From Bacillus swezeyi (GTDB taxonomy: Bacteria; Bacillota; Bacilli; Bacillales; Bacillaceae): a DNA stretch of 64,000 nt. The notes below the pieces were generated by a model, which saw nothing but the letters and a program-made list of their open reading frames with translations, ran no database searches and was not told the origin of the DNA. The position numbers and the translations under genes are program-made. Shown here one piece after another: positions 38,311-48,364 of this stretch. The stretch lies in the NCBI RefSeq assembly GCF_001969815.1, contig NZ_MRBK01000012.1:1-64000 (forward strand), in the 5' to 3' direction. Every line of letters starts with the position of its first letter. Within the stretch, counting starts at the first letter, position 1.

Positions 38311-40209
38311 ATGTGTGGATTTGTAGGGGTATTCAATCATCGCCCATCATCCGAGACAGCAGGCCAGGAAGAACTGATTAAACAAATGAATGAAATGATT
38401 GTACACCGCGGTCCCGACGATGATGGGTACTATCATGATGAGCATATAGGCTTCGGATTTAGAAGGCTGAGCATCATTGATGTTGAAAACGGAGGGCAGC
38501 CTCTGTCTTATGAAGATGATTCCTACTGGATTATATTTAACGGAGAAATCTATAATTATATAGAACTGAAAGATGAGCTTCTTTCAAAGGGTTATGAGTT
38601 TCAAACCGATTCTGATACGGAGGTATTGCTTGCGACTTACCGCCATTATAAACAGGAAGCCGCATCTAAGCTGCGGGGAATGTTCGCTTTTTTAATCTGG
38701 GATAAAAAAGAACAGCTGCTATACGGTGCGCGCGATCCGTTTGGAATCAAACCGCTTTATTTTACAAAAGCGGACGGACATGTCTATTTTGCATCAGAAA
38801 GAAAAAGCCTGATGCCTGTCGGCGCTGATTTGGAATTCAACGAAAAAGCTCTTCAGCAGTACACATCTTTTCAATTTGTTCCAGAGCCTGAAACGCTTGA
38901 TAAAAAGGTGCAAAAAGTAGAGCCTGGGCAGCAGTTTTCGATTCGCCCAGGAGAAGATATGCAATTTAAGACGTATTGGAAAGTTCAATTTAAGCCGGTG
39001 CAGACGGAAGAAGACAAGCTTGTTCAGGAAGTAAGGGACGCTATTTTTGATTCTGTTAAAGTGCATATGAGAAGCGATGTCCCTGTCGGTTCATTTCTGT
39101 CCGGAGGAATTGACTCTTCCTTTATCGTGTCTGTTGCAAAGCAACTTCACCCCAATTTAAAAACGTTCTCGGTCGGTTTTGAACATGAAGGCTTCAGTGA
39201 GGTTGACGTTGCGAAAGAGACCGCTGAGAGAGTCGGCGTAGAAAACTTCAGCGCGATCATTTCTCCTGAAGAATACATGAACGAGCTTCCGAAGATCGTC
39301 TGGCATTTGGATGATCCTCTTGCAGATCCTGCTGCCATTCCTTTGTATTTTGTAGCGAAGGAAGCGAAAAAACAAGTAACGGTCGTTCTGTCAGGAGAAG
39401 GGGCAGACGAGCTATTCGGCGGGTATAACATTTACCGCGAGCCGCTGTCGTTAAAACCGTTTGAACGGATTCCGTCTCCTTTGAAAAAAATGCTTCTTCA
39501 CGTTGCTTCAGCAATGCCTGAAGGAATGAAAGGAAAAAGCTTTTTAATGAGAGGGTGTACGCCTCTTGAGAAAAGATATATCGGGAATGCGAAGATTTTT
39601 GAAGAGGGCATGAAATCAAAGCTTCTTCGCCAATATGACGGAAATATCTCCTACTGTGACGTGACTAAGCCGTATTTTGAAGAAAGCAAGTCCTACAGCG
39701 AAATCAACAAAATGCAGTATGTTGACATCCACACATGGCTGCGCGGGGATATTTTGCTGAAGGCCGATAAAATGACGATGGCCAATTCCCTGGAACTCCG
39801 CGTTCCGTTTTTGGACAAAGTCGTATTTGAAGCGGCTGCAAAAATTCCGGAAGAGCTGAAAACAAAAAACGGCACGACAAAATATCTGCTTAGAAAAGCG
39901 GCGGAAGGCATCGTCCCTGAGCATGTGCTGAACCGCAAGAAGCTCGGTTTCCCTGTACCGATCCGCCACTGGCTGAAAAACGAAATGCATGACTGGGCCG
40001 TGGGCATCATTAAAGAGAGTGAAACAGATGCATATATCCATAAAGATTATGTGCTTCAGCTTCTTGAAGACCACTGCGCCAACAAAGCGGATAACAGCCG
40101 CAAAATCTGGACGGTTCTCATCTTTATGATTTGGCACAGCATTTTTGTCGAAAAGCGCTATGTGCCGGAAGAATTAAACCATCAGCCAAAAGAAGTCATC
40201 ATTGTTTAA
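38311..40209 (+). CDS. asnB: Asparagine synthetase (glutamine-hydrolysing)
   Basis: 632 residues. The N-terminal class II amidotransferase has catalytic Cys2 (MCGFVGVF), HRGPDDDG and FNGEIYNY. The synthetase domain has the pyrophosphate loop SGGIDSS from S264 and SGEGADELFGGY. It matches B. subtilis AsnB in length. ATG 38311 follows cggagg. The 232-bp upstream gap holds the metK terminator, AT-rich sequence and a small gcaga/tctgc hairpin at about 38266. Confidence 0.95.
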   Translation: MCGFVGVFNHRPSSETAGQEELIKQMNEMIVHRGPDDDGYYHDEHIGFGFRRLSIIDVENGGQPLSYEDDSYWIIFNGEIYNYIELKDELLSKGYEFQTDSDTEVLLATYRHYKQEAASKLRGMFAFLIWDKKEQLLYGARDPFGIKPLYFTKADGHVYFASERKSLMPVGADLEFNEKALQQYTSFQFVPEPETLDKKVQKVEPGQQFSIRPGEDMQFKTYWKVQFKPVQTEEDKLVQEVRDAIFDSVKVHMRSDVPVGSFLSGGIDSSFIVSVAKQLHPNLKTFSVGFEHEGFSEVDVAKETAERVGVENFSAIISPEEYMNELPKIVWHLDDPLADPAAIPLYFVAKEAKKQVTVVLSGEGADELFGGYNIYREPLSLKPFERIPSPLKKMLLHVASAMPEGMKGKSFLMRGCTPLEKRYIGNAKIFEEGMKSKLLRQYDGNISYCDVTKPYFEESKSYSEINKMQYVDIHTWLRGDILLKADKMTMANSLELRVPFLDKVVFEAAAKIPEELKTKNGTTKYLLRKAAEGIVPEHVLNRKKLGFPVPIRHWLKNEMHDWAVGIIKESETDAYIHKDYVLQLLEDHCANKADNSRKIWTVLIFMIWHSIFVEKRYVPEELNHQPKEVIIV

Positions 40210-40215
40210 GACATT

Positions 40216-40248
40216 AAAAAGGTTTTCGACTAGTCGAAAACCTTTTTT
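40216..40248. terminator. Bidirectional terminator between asnB and the glycosyltransferase
   Basis: Near-perfect palindrome aaaaaggttttcgac tagtcgaaaacctttttt; T runs on both strands. Confidence 0.93.
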
Positions 40249-40252
40249 CTTT

Positions 40253-41389
40253 TTATGCGGGTCTTTCTCTGGAGCATTTAGCGAGCACACTTTCACATTC
40301 GGCGAGAAGGTTTTCAAAAATGGCTTCCCAGGATTGAGTAAGGGCATAGCTTCTTGCTTCTTGTTCCATTCGTTTTTTTAATGACGCATGTAAGAGAATA
40401 TGCAAAATATGTTGAGCGAAGGCTTCCGGGTTTTTTGGCTCTGCTAGATATCCATTTTTGCCATTCCGAATAAAATCCTTCAGGCCGCCGGAGTCTGCGC
40501 CGATCACAGGTGTTCCAGAGGCGAGCGCTTCAAGGGCGGAATTTCCGAACGTTTCTGTGGGGGAAGGAAACACAAACAAATCTGAGCTGGCATAGATGCG
40601 TGACAGCTCTTCTCCTTTTAGATAGCCGGCAAACGTCATATTGTCGGGAGCCTGTTTTTCCAGTTCTTTCTTTAGCGGCCCGTCTCCGGCGATCAGCCAG
40701 TGGACATCTTTTTTCAATGAAGGGTGGTTTGCGATCTTAAGCAGTGTCTCCAAGTCTTTTTCAGGTGCAAGCCTGCCGACATAACTGAGGATGTATGTCT
40801 CCTTGATGCCATACCGGATGCGCACCTGTTCAGAGGTGAAAGACGGGTTGAACAGCGAGCCATCCACACCCCGCTTCCAGATCGAGAGGTTTCTAAACTG
40901 TTTAGCTTGCAGCTGCTTCAGCGTTTCATGTGAGGGAACAAAGATTTTTTGAAAGGATTTATGGAACCAGTGCATATACTTCCATAAAAACCTGGAAAAC
41001 ATTTGCAGATCATAGTAGGAAAGGTATTGGTCAAAATCGGTGTGATACGATCCCACAATGGGGATGTTCCATTTTTTCGCAAGTTTCAGCCCCGCCAGGC
41101 CGATGTTGAATGGTGTAGCAATGTGAATGAGATCGGGATGGAAAGCGCGAAGTTCAGATTTCATTTGGATGAGGTTTGGAAGAGCCATTCTGCATTCGGG
41201 GTATAGGAAAAACGGCAGACTGGTGAAACGGCGGATATGGCTTGAAAATTGCGTTTCATGTGTGCTTTCAGGCGCAAACACTTTAAATGGTATTCCTTTG
41301 TTCTCGAGATAGTCTGTATACCTTTTTAATGTCCTGGCACAGCCGTTGACATCTGGTGTAAACGTGTCAGTAAAAATCGCTATTCTCAT
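40253..41389 (-). CDS. GT4-family glycosyltransferase
   Basis: 378 residues. The N-terminal acceptor domain starts MRIAIFTDTFTPDVNGCART, typical of the alpha-mannosyl/glucosyl GT4 group acting on lipid acceptors. The C-terminal donor domain has YVGRLAPEKDLETLL, GDGPLKKELE and the EX7E-type block PSPTETFGNSALEALASGTPV. SD ggagggg before ATG 41389. It follows the PAP2 gene by 61 bp on the same strand, so a shared role in lipid-linked glycan or glycolipid metabolism is likely. Donor and acceptor unknown. Confidence 0.85.
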   Translation of the reverse strand: MRIAIFTDTFTPDVNGCARTLKRYTDYLENKGIPFKVFAPESTHETQFSSHIRRFTSLPFFLYPECRMALPNLIQMKSELRAFHPDLIHIATPFNIGLAGLKLAKKWNIPIVGSYHTDFDQYLSYYDLQMFSRFLWKYMHWFHKSFQKIFVPSHETLKQLQAKQFRNLSIWKRGVDGSLFNPSFTSEQVRIRYGIKETYILSYVGRLAPEKDLETLLKIANHPSLKKDVHWLIAGDGPLKKELEKQAPDNMTFAGYLKGEELSRIYASSDLFVFPSPTETFGNSALEALASGTPVIGADSGGLKDFIRNGKNGYLAEPKNPEAFAQHILHILLHASLKKRMEQEARSYALTQSWEAIFENLLAECESVLAKCSRERPA

Positions 41390-41450
41390 CGTTTCCCCTC
41401 CTGATGATTGTTTCTAAAGGGCTTGCAGAATCTTGGAAGAAACGGTTCGC

Positions 41451-41963
41451 TCACAACATCATACATGACAGCACTCCGACCGAAACGCCCAGGATCATGC
41501 CGACAAGTACATCTGACGGATAGTGAAGGCCGAGATAGATTCTTGAAAGACCGACACTGATTCCAAGAGGGATTAATAAAAGCGCCAGTATCGGAAAGAA
41601 TACGACTATCGGTGTAATCACAGAAAATACAGCTGTCGTATGTCCGGATGGAAAGGAATGATCTTTTAGCGGGTCTTTTAAAACCTGTGTTTGTTTCAGC
41701 GTCATATACGGCCGTTTTCTCGGATAGAGCTTTTTAATGAGCACGACTTGGAGATGGCCGATCAGGAGTGCAATGGCGGCAGCGGCTCCGGCCAGGCGAA
41801 CGCTTCCCGCTCCGAAAATGATCAGCGATAAAGAAGCCAAAATCGTGCAGAAAGCTCCTCCTAAATGGGTTGAAGAGCGAAAGTAGCAATTTAATGTTTT
41901 TTGATGAAACAAGCTGTTCATACCGAGGAAAATTCGGCATTCAAAGTTGTACATGCCGATCAT
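41451..41963 (-). CDS. PAP2-family membrane phosphatase
   Basis: 170-residue membrane protein with all three PAP2 motifs: KKLYPRKRP, FPSGHT and SRIYLGLHYPSD. It may act on undecaprenyl or phosphatidyl-type pyrophosphate lipids. Start ATG 41963 has no ideal SD; an agggggt block lies 21-24 bases upstream. In-frame codons between it and the ATG could encode a longer N-terminus from a non-standard start. First of a two-gene unit with the GT4 gene. Confidence 0.85.
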   Translation of the reverse strand: MIGMYNFECRIFLGMNSLFHQKTLNCYFRSSTHLGGAFCTILASLSLIIFGAGSVRLAGAAAAIALLIGHLQVVLIKKLYPRKRPYMTLKQTQVLKDPLKDHSFPSGHTTAVFSVITPIVVFFPILALLLIPLGISVGLSRIYLGLHYPSDVLVGMILGVSVGVLSCMML

Positions 41964-42069
41964 CAGTTTATTCAGCGTGATAACCCCCTTAAACGAATGG
42001 TAGCTTCTCTTTTATTGTAAAAAATGAATGTTTAGCAATTGATAAGGATTTGTAAAGATTTTCGAAGTG

Positions 42070-42091
42070 AAAAAAAAAGCCGCAGAAGCGG
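42070..42091 (-). terminator. ytoA terminator
   Basis: Minus-strand gccgc ttct gcggc stem followed by eight T, 55 bp beyond the ytoA stop. Confidence 0.75.
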
Positions 42092-42146
42092 CCGGAAAGG
42101 TTTTTGCTTAATTTATGACTAAAAAAATGGTAAAGTTGTAGCAAAG

Positions 42147-42665
42147 CTAATCTTTCTGTTGAAGGGATTTGTAGTACTGACCTTTTTCAATATACTCCTT
42201 GCGAATTCTTTCCATATCCTGTTTGTCACGATCGGTTAACGGACGAATCACTTTGGCGGGTCTGCCAAAAGCGAGATGAAACGGTGGGATTTTTTTCCCC
42301 GGCGGGACAAGGCTGCCTGCGCCGATAAAAGCGCCTTCCCCGATCTCGGCTTCGTCAAGAATAATCGATCCCATTCCAATAAGGGCATGCTTTCGAATCA
42401 CAGCGCTATGCAATGTGACCTGGTGGCCGACCGTCACGCCATCTTCGATCAAGAGAGGGCGGTTCGGACTTTGATGCAGACAAGAAAGGTCTTGAATATT
42501 AACGCCTTTTCCTATCCGGACAGGTGCGACATCGCCGCGGATAACAGAGGAGAACCAGATGCTTGACTGCTCTCCGATTGTCACGTCTCCGGTGATGCAC
42601 GCGTTTTCGGCAATAAATGCGGTTTCATGAATAGCGGGTTTTGTATTTTTATAAGGGTAGATCAT
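42147..42665 (-). CDS. ytoA: Gamma-carbonic-anhydrase-like hexapeptide protein YtoA
   Basis: 172-residue left-handed beta-helix protein with repeated [LIV]-G-x4 units. The metal His positions occur in CLHQSPN and GHQVTLHS, as in gamma-carbonic anhydrases and the PaaY/YrdA group. Activity is not established. Divergent from ytpA with 54 bp between starts. Confidence 0.9.
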   Translation of the reverse strand: MIYPYKNTKPAIHETAFIAENACITGDVTIGEQSSIWFSSVIRGDVAPVRIGKGVNIQDLSCLHQSPNRPLLIEDGVTVGHQVTLHSAVIRKHALIGMGSIILDEAEIGEGAFIGAGSLVPPGKKIPPFHLAFGRPAKVIRPLTDRDKQDMERIRKEYIEKGQYYKSLQQKD

Positions 42666-42719
42666 CGATCTCTTCCTTTCATTCGGTGTTTTTCAATCAA
42701 ATAGCGTGAGGTGGTCAGC

Positions 42720-43496
42720 GTGTGGTGCATGGAAGCGGAAAGACCTGTTGCTTCGATTGTGATTGTTCACGGTGCATGTGAACATCACGGCCGGTATAAA
42801 TGGCTGTCTGAGATGTGGCGTTCATCCGGGTACAATGTCGTGCTGGGCGATCTGCCCGGCCAAGGTACTTCAACGAGAGCAAGAGGACATATACGCTCAT
42901 TTCAAGAATATATTGATGAAGTAGACAAATGGATAGACAGGGCGAAAGCCTTTCAGCTGCCGGTGTTTCTTCTCGGCCACAGCATGGGCGGTCTCATTGC
43001 GATCGAGTGGTTTAAACAGCATGAGAACGGCATTGCCGGTCTCATTTTATCATCCCCTTGTCTCGGACTGCAATTAAAGCCGAACAAATTCCTTGACTTC
43101 ATGTCAAAGGGGCTCAATGTTGTCGCTCCGTCCCTCAGATTTGAATCAGGGATAACACCTGATAAAGCGACGAGAAGTAAAGAAATCATCGAAGTCGACA
43201 TCAACGATTCATTATATATCACAAAAGTTTCCGTCAGATGGTATCAGGAAATGTTAAAAGCTTTAAAAAGCGCGATGGAGCCGACCGACGTTTTTCTCAA
43301 CGTCCCATTGCTTGTCATGCAGGCGGGCACGGATTTTCTCGTCGATAAGAACATGGTGGTCAAGTGGTTTGATCAGCTTGTTTCACACAATAAGACATAT
43401 AGGGAATGGGATGGCTTGTATCATGAAATTTTCAATGAGCCTGAACGGGAGGACGTTTTTAAAGCGGCAAAAGCGTTTGCAGAACAATATCTTTAA
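42720..43496 (+). CDS. ytpA: Lysophospholipase-like hydrolase YtpA
   Basis: Monoglyceride-lipase-type alpha/beta hydrolase. HGACEHHGRY oxyanion region, nucleophile GHSMGG, Asp in QAGTDFLVD and His in YHEIFNEPERED. In B. subtilis YtpA is linked to formation of the phospholipid antibiotic bacilysocin. Start: the frame opens at 42711, but GTG 42720 follows gaggtgg at five bases and gives MWCMEAERPVA, the family start. The end abuts ytpB. Confidence 0.9.
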   Translation: MWCMEAERPVASIVIVHGACEHHGRYKWLSEMWRSSGYNVVLGDLPGQGTSTRARGHIRSFQEYIDEVDKWIDRAKAFQLPVFLLGHSMGGLIAIEWFKQHENGIAGLILSSPCLGLQLKPNKFLDFMSKGLNVVAPSLRFESGITPDKATRSKEIIEVDINDSLYITKVSVRWYQEMLKALKSAMEPTDVFLNVPLLVMQAGTDFLVDKNMVVKWFDQLVSHNKTYREWDGLYHEIFNEPEREDVFKAAKAFAEQYL

Positions 43497-43510
43497 TGGA
43501 GGTGCATTCT

Positions 43511-44590
43511 TTGTCAGTACCGGAGCATCCTTTTGGACTAATGGCTAAAGTATACAGAGAGGTTTTTCCGCTCGTCCATCAAGAATTGGACAAATGGCGG
43601 GCAAAGGCTGAAAATATTCAGAATCCAGAGCTGAAATCGCAGGCGATGGCAAGCATCAGGGATAAAACCTTTCACTGTGAAGGAGGCGGCATTATGGCGC
43701 TTCTTTCAGGCAAACAAATCGGGCAGTCGATTCGGTTTATTACCGCCTATCAAACGATAAGCGACTATCTCGATAATTTATGCGACCGCAGCACATCTCT
43801 TGATCCGGATGATTTCACCATGCTTCACCAGTCGATGAAAGACGCTTTGACTGTCGGAGCCGAGCTGAAAAATTATTACCGGTTCAGAGAAGACCAGGAG
43901 GACAAAGGCTATCTGCACGATTTGGTCAAAACGTGCCAAGATGTGCTGGCTGAGATTGAACACTATGATTTAATCAAGGATCATCTGCTCGAACTTTGCA
44001 GCTATTACTGTGATCTTCAAGTCCATAAGCACGTCGTTGAGCATGAGCGCGTTCCGCGGCTTGAGGCCTGGTTCAACGATTATAAATCCGCTTTGCCTAA
44101 AATGGAATGGTATGAGTTTTCGGCATGTGCCGGTTCAACGCTGGGGATTTTTTGTTTAGTATCGTATTCCGTACATCAGGATTTTACAAAAGAGATGGCC
44201 GGAAAAATTCGCGACAGTTATTTTCCGTACATACAAGGGCTGCACATCCTGCTTGATTATTTAATTGATCAAGAAGAAGATTTGATCGGCGGGGATTTGA
44301 ACTTTTGCACATATTATCCATCCCATTCAGAGATGATGGAAAGGCTCGAATATTTCATCGAAATGGCCGATGAGCATTTGCGCGGCATTCCGCATGAAAA
44401 CTTTCACCGCTTGATCAACAGGGGCCTTCTAGGGGTTTATTTATCAGATGATAAGGTCGCCGGGCAAAAGGAGATCGGCCGGCTGGCGAAAAGGCTGATC
44501 AAAGCGAGCGGCAAAACATCTTTCTTCTTCTATATCAATGGAAGAGCCTATCGTAAAATTCAAAAAATGCCCTGGATTAAAAGCTCATAA
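43511..44590 (+). CDS. ytpB: Tetraprenyl-beta-curcumene synthase YtpB
   Basis: 359-residue DUF2600 terpene synthase. In B. subtilis it makes tetraprenyl-beta-curcumene, a precursor of C35 sesquarterpenes. The Asp-rich motif TISDYLDNLCDR near residue 85 is visible, as is a second acidic stretch, LIDQEEDLIGGDLN. Start TTG 43511 is eight bases after ggagg; the ATG 43496 frame start lies inside that SD. Co-transcribed with ytpA. Confidence 0.9.
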   Translation: MSVPEHPFGLMAKVYREVFPLVHQELDKWRAKAENIQNPELKSQAMASIRDKTFHCEGGGIMALLSGKQIGQSIRFITAYQTISDYLDNLCDRSTSLDPDDFTMLHQSMKDALTVGAELKNYYRFREDQEDKGYLHDLVKTCQDVLAEIEHYDLIKDHLLELCSYYCDLQVHKHVVEHERVPRLEAWFNDYKSALPKMEWYEFSACAGSTLGIFCLVSYSVHQDFTKEMAGKIRDSYFPYIQGLHILLDYLIDQEEDLIGGDLNFCTYYPSHSEMMERLEYFIEMADEHLRGIPHENFHRLINRGLLGVYLSDDKVAGQKEIGRLAKRLIKASGKTSFFFYINGRAYRKIQKMPWIKSS

Positions 44591-44608
44591 GTTCCCGGGC
44601 TGCAAAGA

Positions 44609-44641
44609 AAAAGCTCAAATCATTTGCTGATTTGAGCTTTC
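44609..44641 (+). repeat. Direct repeat copy 1 (33 bp hairpin)
   Basis: Identical over 33 bp to 44809-44841. The unit is itself a hairpin (aaagctcaaat / atttgagcttt). Copy 2 overlaps the ytqB 3' end, while copy 1 has no coding role. Confidence 0.9.
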
Positions 44642-44765
44642 AGCGTGTCGACAAACCCTCGCATTCGTTGTCAGGCCTGCGCGTCGGTGCTCACGAATTG
44701 CAACATTCGCTCCGCTCCGATGCTCGGCCTTCCTAGACTGCAAAGGTTTTCAAGCACGCTGAAAG
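44637..44765. repeat. Structured repeat-like element between ytpB and ytqB
   Basis: About 129 bp bounded by 11-bp inverted arms ctttcagcgtg and cacgctgaaag. Inside, an imperfect long hairpin forms from aggcc...cgaat to attcg...ggcct. It is more GC-rich than neighbouring spacers and encodes nothing clear. It looks like a small dispersed repeat of the Bacillus type, but dispersal cannot be tested from one window. Confidence 0.6.
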
Positions 44766-44766
44766 G

Positions 44767-44802
44767 ATGACAAAATCCTAAACCGTTTTAGGATTTTGTC
44801 AT
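44767..44802. terminator. Strong symmetrical hairpin downstream of ytpB and ytqB
   Basis: A 16-bp perfect stem (atgacaaaatcctaaa / tttaggattttgtcat) with a four-base loop. T-rich 3' arms on both strands make a bidirectional terminator likely. Confidence 0.75.
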
Positions 44803-44808
44803 CAATCT

Positions 44809-46369
<1,561 letters not shown>

Positions 46370-46526
46370 ATTTAGCAGATCCTCCTTTTAGTAGATGCCA
46401 TCCTAAAATTGTAGCAAATAAAAACGATGAGAACAAATCAATTTCTCCATTATTTTCTTTATTGATCAGCGTCTTGTCTGGCCAAACTATATGCGATGGA
46501 ATTTTTCCATTAAGGAGGGGTTTTCT

Positions 46527-46805
46527 TTGGCTACAAGGCAATCCGTCGGAGAACACATCCAAAGAAGCGAAGATGCTTATGATTATGCTTTATCTCAATT
46601 TGAAACGGCAAGCAAGCAGGAGCATTTCAATGAGACAGAGTACAGCGATGCGCAGCTGATGCTTGAAGACGCAGTCAATGATTTAAATAAGCTTTCATTA
46701 TTTGCAAATGAACAGCAGAGGGAAGAAATTTACCGCAAAAGGCTTCAGCTGCAAACCCTTCAAAATAATATGATCCTGCAGAGATCGTATGAAAGGCCCC
46801 TTTAA
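46527..46805 (+). CDS. ytzC: DUF2524 protein YtzC
   Basis: 92-residue helical, Gln/Glu-rich protein starting MATRQSVGEHIQRSEDAYDY, then QEHFNETEYSDAQLMLEDAVNDLN. This matches YtzC. Start TTG 46527 is seven bases after aaggagggg; the frame extends upstream but lacks an SD. A small hairpin (atggaa/ttccat, 46496-46510) sits just before the SD. Function unknown. Confidence 0.88.
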   Translation: MATRQSVGEHIQRSEDAYDYALSQFETASKQEHFNETEYSDAQLMLEDAVNDLNKLSLFANEQQREEIYRKRLQLQTLQNNMILQRSYERPL

Positions 46806-46819
46806 AGGGGTCTTTTTTT
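46794..46819 (+). terminator. ytzC terminator
   Basis: aggcccc / ggggtct stem with a six-base loop and seven T; it overlaps the ytzC end. Confidence 0.85.
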
Positions 46820-46842
46820 GCTTTGCATTTTAAAAAAAGCAG

Positions 46843-46869
46843 TTGACAATAGAGCCAGTTGTCTATAAT
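46843..46869 (+). promoter_or_regulatory. Promoter of the ytr operon
   Basis: Perfect TTGACA (46843-46848) and TATAAT (46864-46869) hexamers separated by a short 15-bp spacer. The short spacer would favour low activity or activation by distortion. Confidence 0.7.
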
Positions 46870-46875
46870 GTATTA

Positions 46876-46900
46876 GGTGTACTATTTGAAGTAATACAAT
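46876..46900. promoter_or_regulatory. YtrA operator candidate
   Basis: ggtgta, 13 bp, tacaat follows the AGTGTA-N13-TACACT arrangement reported for YtrA targets, each half with one mismatch. It lies just downstream of the -10, suitable for repression. Confidence 0.7.
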
Positions 46901-46930
46901 ATATACACATATCAGAAGGAGCTATCTCTA

Positions 46931-47071
46931 ATGAGTAATCAAAATAAAAAAGAAAATGCACATATGCTGGTACTGGCGTTTATCATCGCCTGTTCCTTCC
47001 TGTTTGTTCTTGCATCCCTCGGTTTTGCGATTCAAGAAAACATAGGAAATGTGTTTTTTATGAAAAGTTGA
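46931..47071 (+). CDS. ytrG: Small membrane peptide YtrG (46 aa)
   Basis: 46 codons: polar N-terminus MSNQNKKENAH, one span (LVLAFIIACSFLFVLASLGFA), then a short tail. SD agaaggag lies nine bases before ATG 46931. Its position as first gene before ytrA matches B. subtilis ytrG. Function unknown; probably a small accessory of the Ytr ABC complex. Confidence 0.85.
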   Translation: MSNQNKKENAHMLVLAFIIACSFLFVLASLGFAIQENIGNVFFMKS

Positions 47072-47100
47072 TGAGATTGAACGAGAAAGAAGGGAGATAG

Positions 47101-47493
47101 ATGATTCAAATCGATCCGAGAAGCTCAACCCCAATCTATGAGCAGATCATTCAGCAGATGAAAGAGCTTTGTTTAAAAGGGATGATCAAGCCTGGAGATA
47201 AACTTCCTTCTGTCCGAGAACTTGCAACCATTATCATTGCAAATCCGAATACGGTCAGCAAAGCCTATAAAGAACTTGAGCGCGAAGGGATTATTGAAAC
47301 ATTGCGGGGAAGAGGGACGTACATTTCAGAAAATGCAAAAGTCACGCTTGATGAAGGGAAGATCGCGATGATTAAAGAGCAGTTAAAACAGCTGATCATC
47401 GATGCGCATTACGCCGGTGTTGACATTAAAAAGCTGCAGGAGTGGATGACGGAAATCAGCGATGAAGTGAAAGGAGGCGAAATGAATGATTGA
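47101..47493 (+). CDS. ytrA: GntR-family repressor YtrA
   Basis: 130-residue YtrA-subfamily GntR regulator. An N-terminal winged helix (GDKLPSVRELATIIIANPNTVSKAY) is followed by a short dimer tail without the large effector domain of other GntR groups. In B. subtilis it represses this operon and is relieved by cell-wall antibiotics acting on lipid II. It overlaps ytrB. Confidence 0.94.
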   Translation: MIQIDPRSSTPIYEQIIQQMKELCLKGMIKPGDKLPSVRELATIIIANPNTVSKAYKELEREGIIETLRGRGTYISENAKVTLDEGKIAMIKEQLKQLIIDAHYAGVDIKKLQEWMTEISDEVKGGEMND

Positions 47494-48364
47494 GTTAAAG
47501 CATGTGTCAAAAACAATTGATGGAAAAGAAGTGCTCAAAGACATTTCTTTAAAGCTTGAACAAGGAGAGATTTTCGGGCTGCTCGGCAGAAACGGCTCCG
47601 GAAAAACGACGCTTCTCAGGCTCATCCAGCAAATCCTTCTGCCTGATCAGGGAGACATCTATTTTGACAGCGTCAAAATAAAGGATCACCCGCTGGTAAA
47701 GCGCAACATCGTGTACATGCCGGTGCAAAATACGTACTTCGACAAATACAATTACAAGCAGCTCGTCAATATTTTGCGTAACATTTATCCGGACTTTGAT
47801 GTTACATACGCAAATGAATTAATGAATAGATACGATATTCCGGAAACAAAAAAGTACAGGGAATTGTCTACAGGACTGAAAAAACAAATGTCACTCATTC
47901 TTTCTTTCGCCATCCGTCCGGCCGTCATATTGCTTGATGAACCGACAGACGGCATTGATGCGGTTACAAGACATGATGTCCTCCAGCTGATGGTTGATGA
48001 AGTGGCCGAACACCATACAACGATCCTGATTACATCCCACCGTCTCGAAGATATTGAGCGGATGTGCAGCCGAATCGGATTTCTTGAAGACAATACATTG
48101 TCGAATGTCATGGATCTTGATGATATGAAAGGCGATTTTATCAAAATTCAAATGGCTTTCGAAGAAGATGTTCATTTGAAAATCAGGGAAAGAAAAATAC
48201 CTGTCCTGGATCATACAGGAGTATTTTATACAGTGCTTATTCCGAAAGAAGACGATGTGAGCAAACAATTTCTTAAAAGTTTGTCTCCAAAGGTTTGGAA
48301 CGAGCTTCCGGTCAGCCTAGAAGAAGTATTTATCGCGAAGTTTGGAGGGAAGCGAAGATGGTAG
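47486..48364 (+). CDS. ytrB: ABC transporter ATP-binding protein YtrB
   Basis: 292-residue ATPase: Walker A GRNGSGKTT, Q-loop region, LSTGLKKQM in place of the canonical LSGGQ, Walker B VILLDEPTDGID, and H-loop TSH. Start ATG 47486 is seven bases after aaaggagg. It partners with the single YtrC/D-type membrane gene downstream. Overlaps both neighbours. Confidence 0.93.
   Translation: MIELKHVSKTIDGKEVLKDISLKLEQGEIFGLLGRNGSGKTTLLRLIQQILLPDQGDIYFDSVKIKDHPLVKRNIVYMPVQNTYFDKYNYKQLVNILRNIYPDFDVTYANELMNRYDIPETKKYRELSTGLKKQMSLILSFAIRPAVILLDEPTDGIDAVTRHDVLQLMVDEVAEHHTTILITSHRLEDIERMCSRIGFLEDNTLSNVMDLDDMKGDFIKIQMAFEEDVHLKIRERKIPVLDHTGVFYTVLIPKEDDVSKQFLKSLSPKVWNELPVSLEEVFIAKFGGKRRW

Noticed and set aside
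39616-40137. 173-codon minus-strand frame inside asnB
   Set aside because: Shadow of asnB; codon pattern follows the sense gene.
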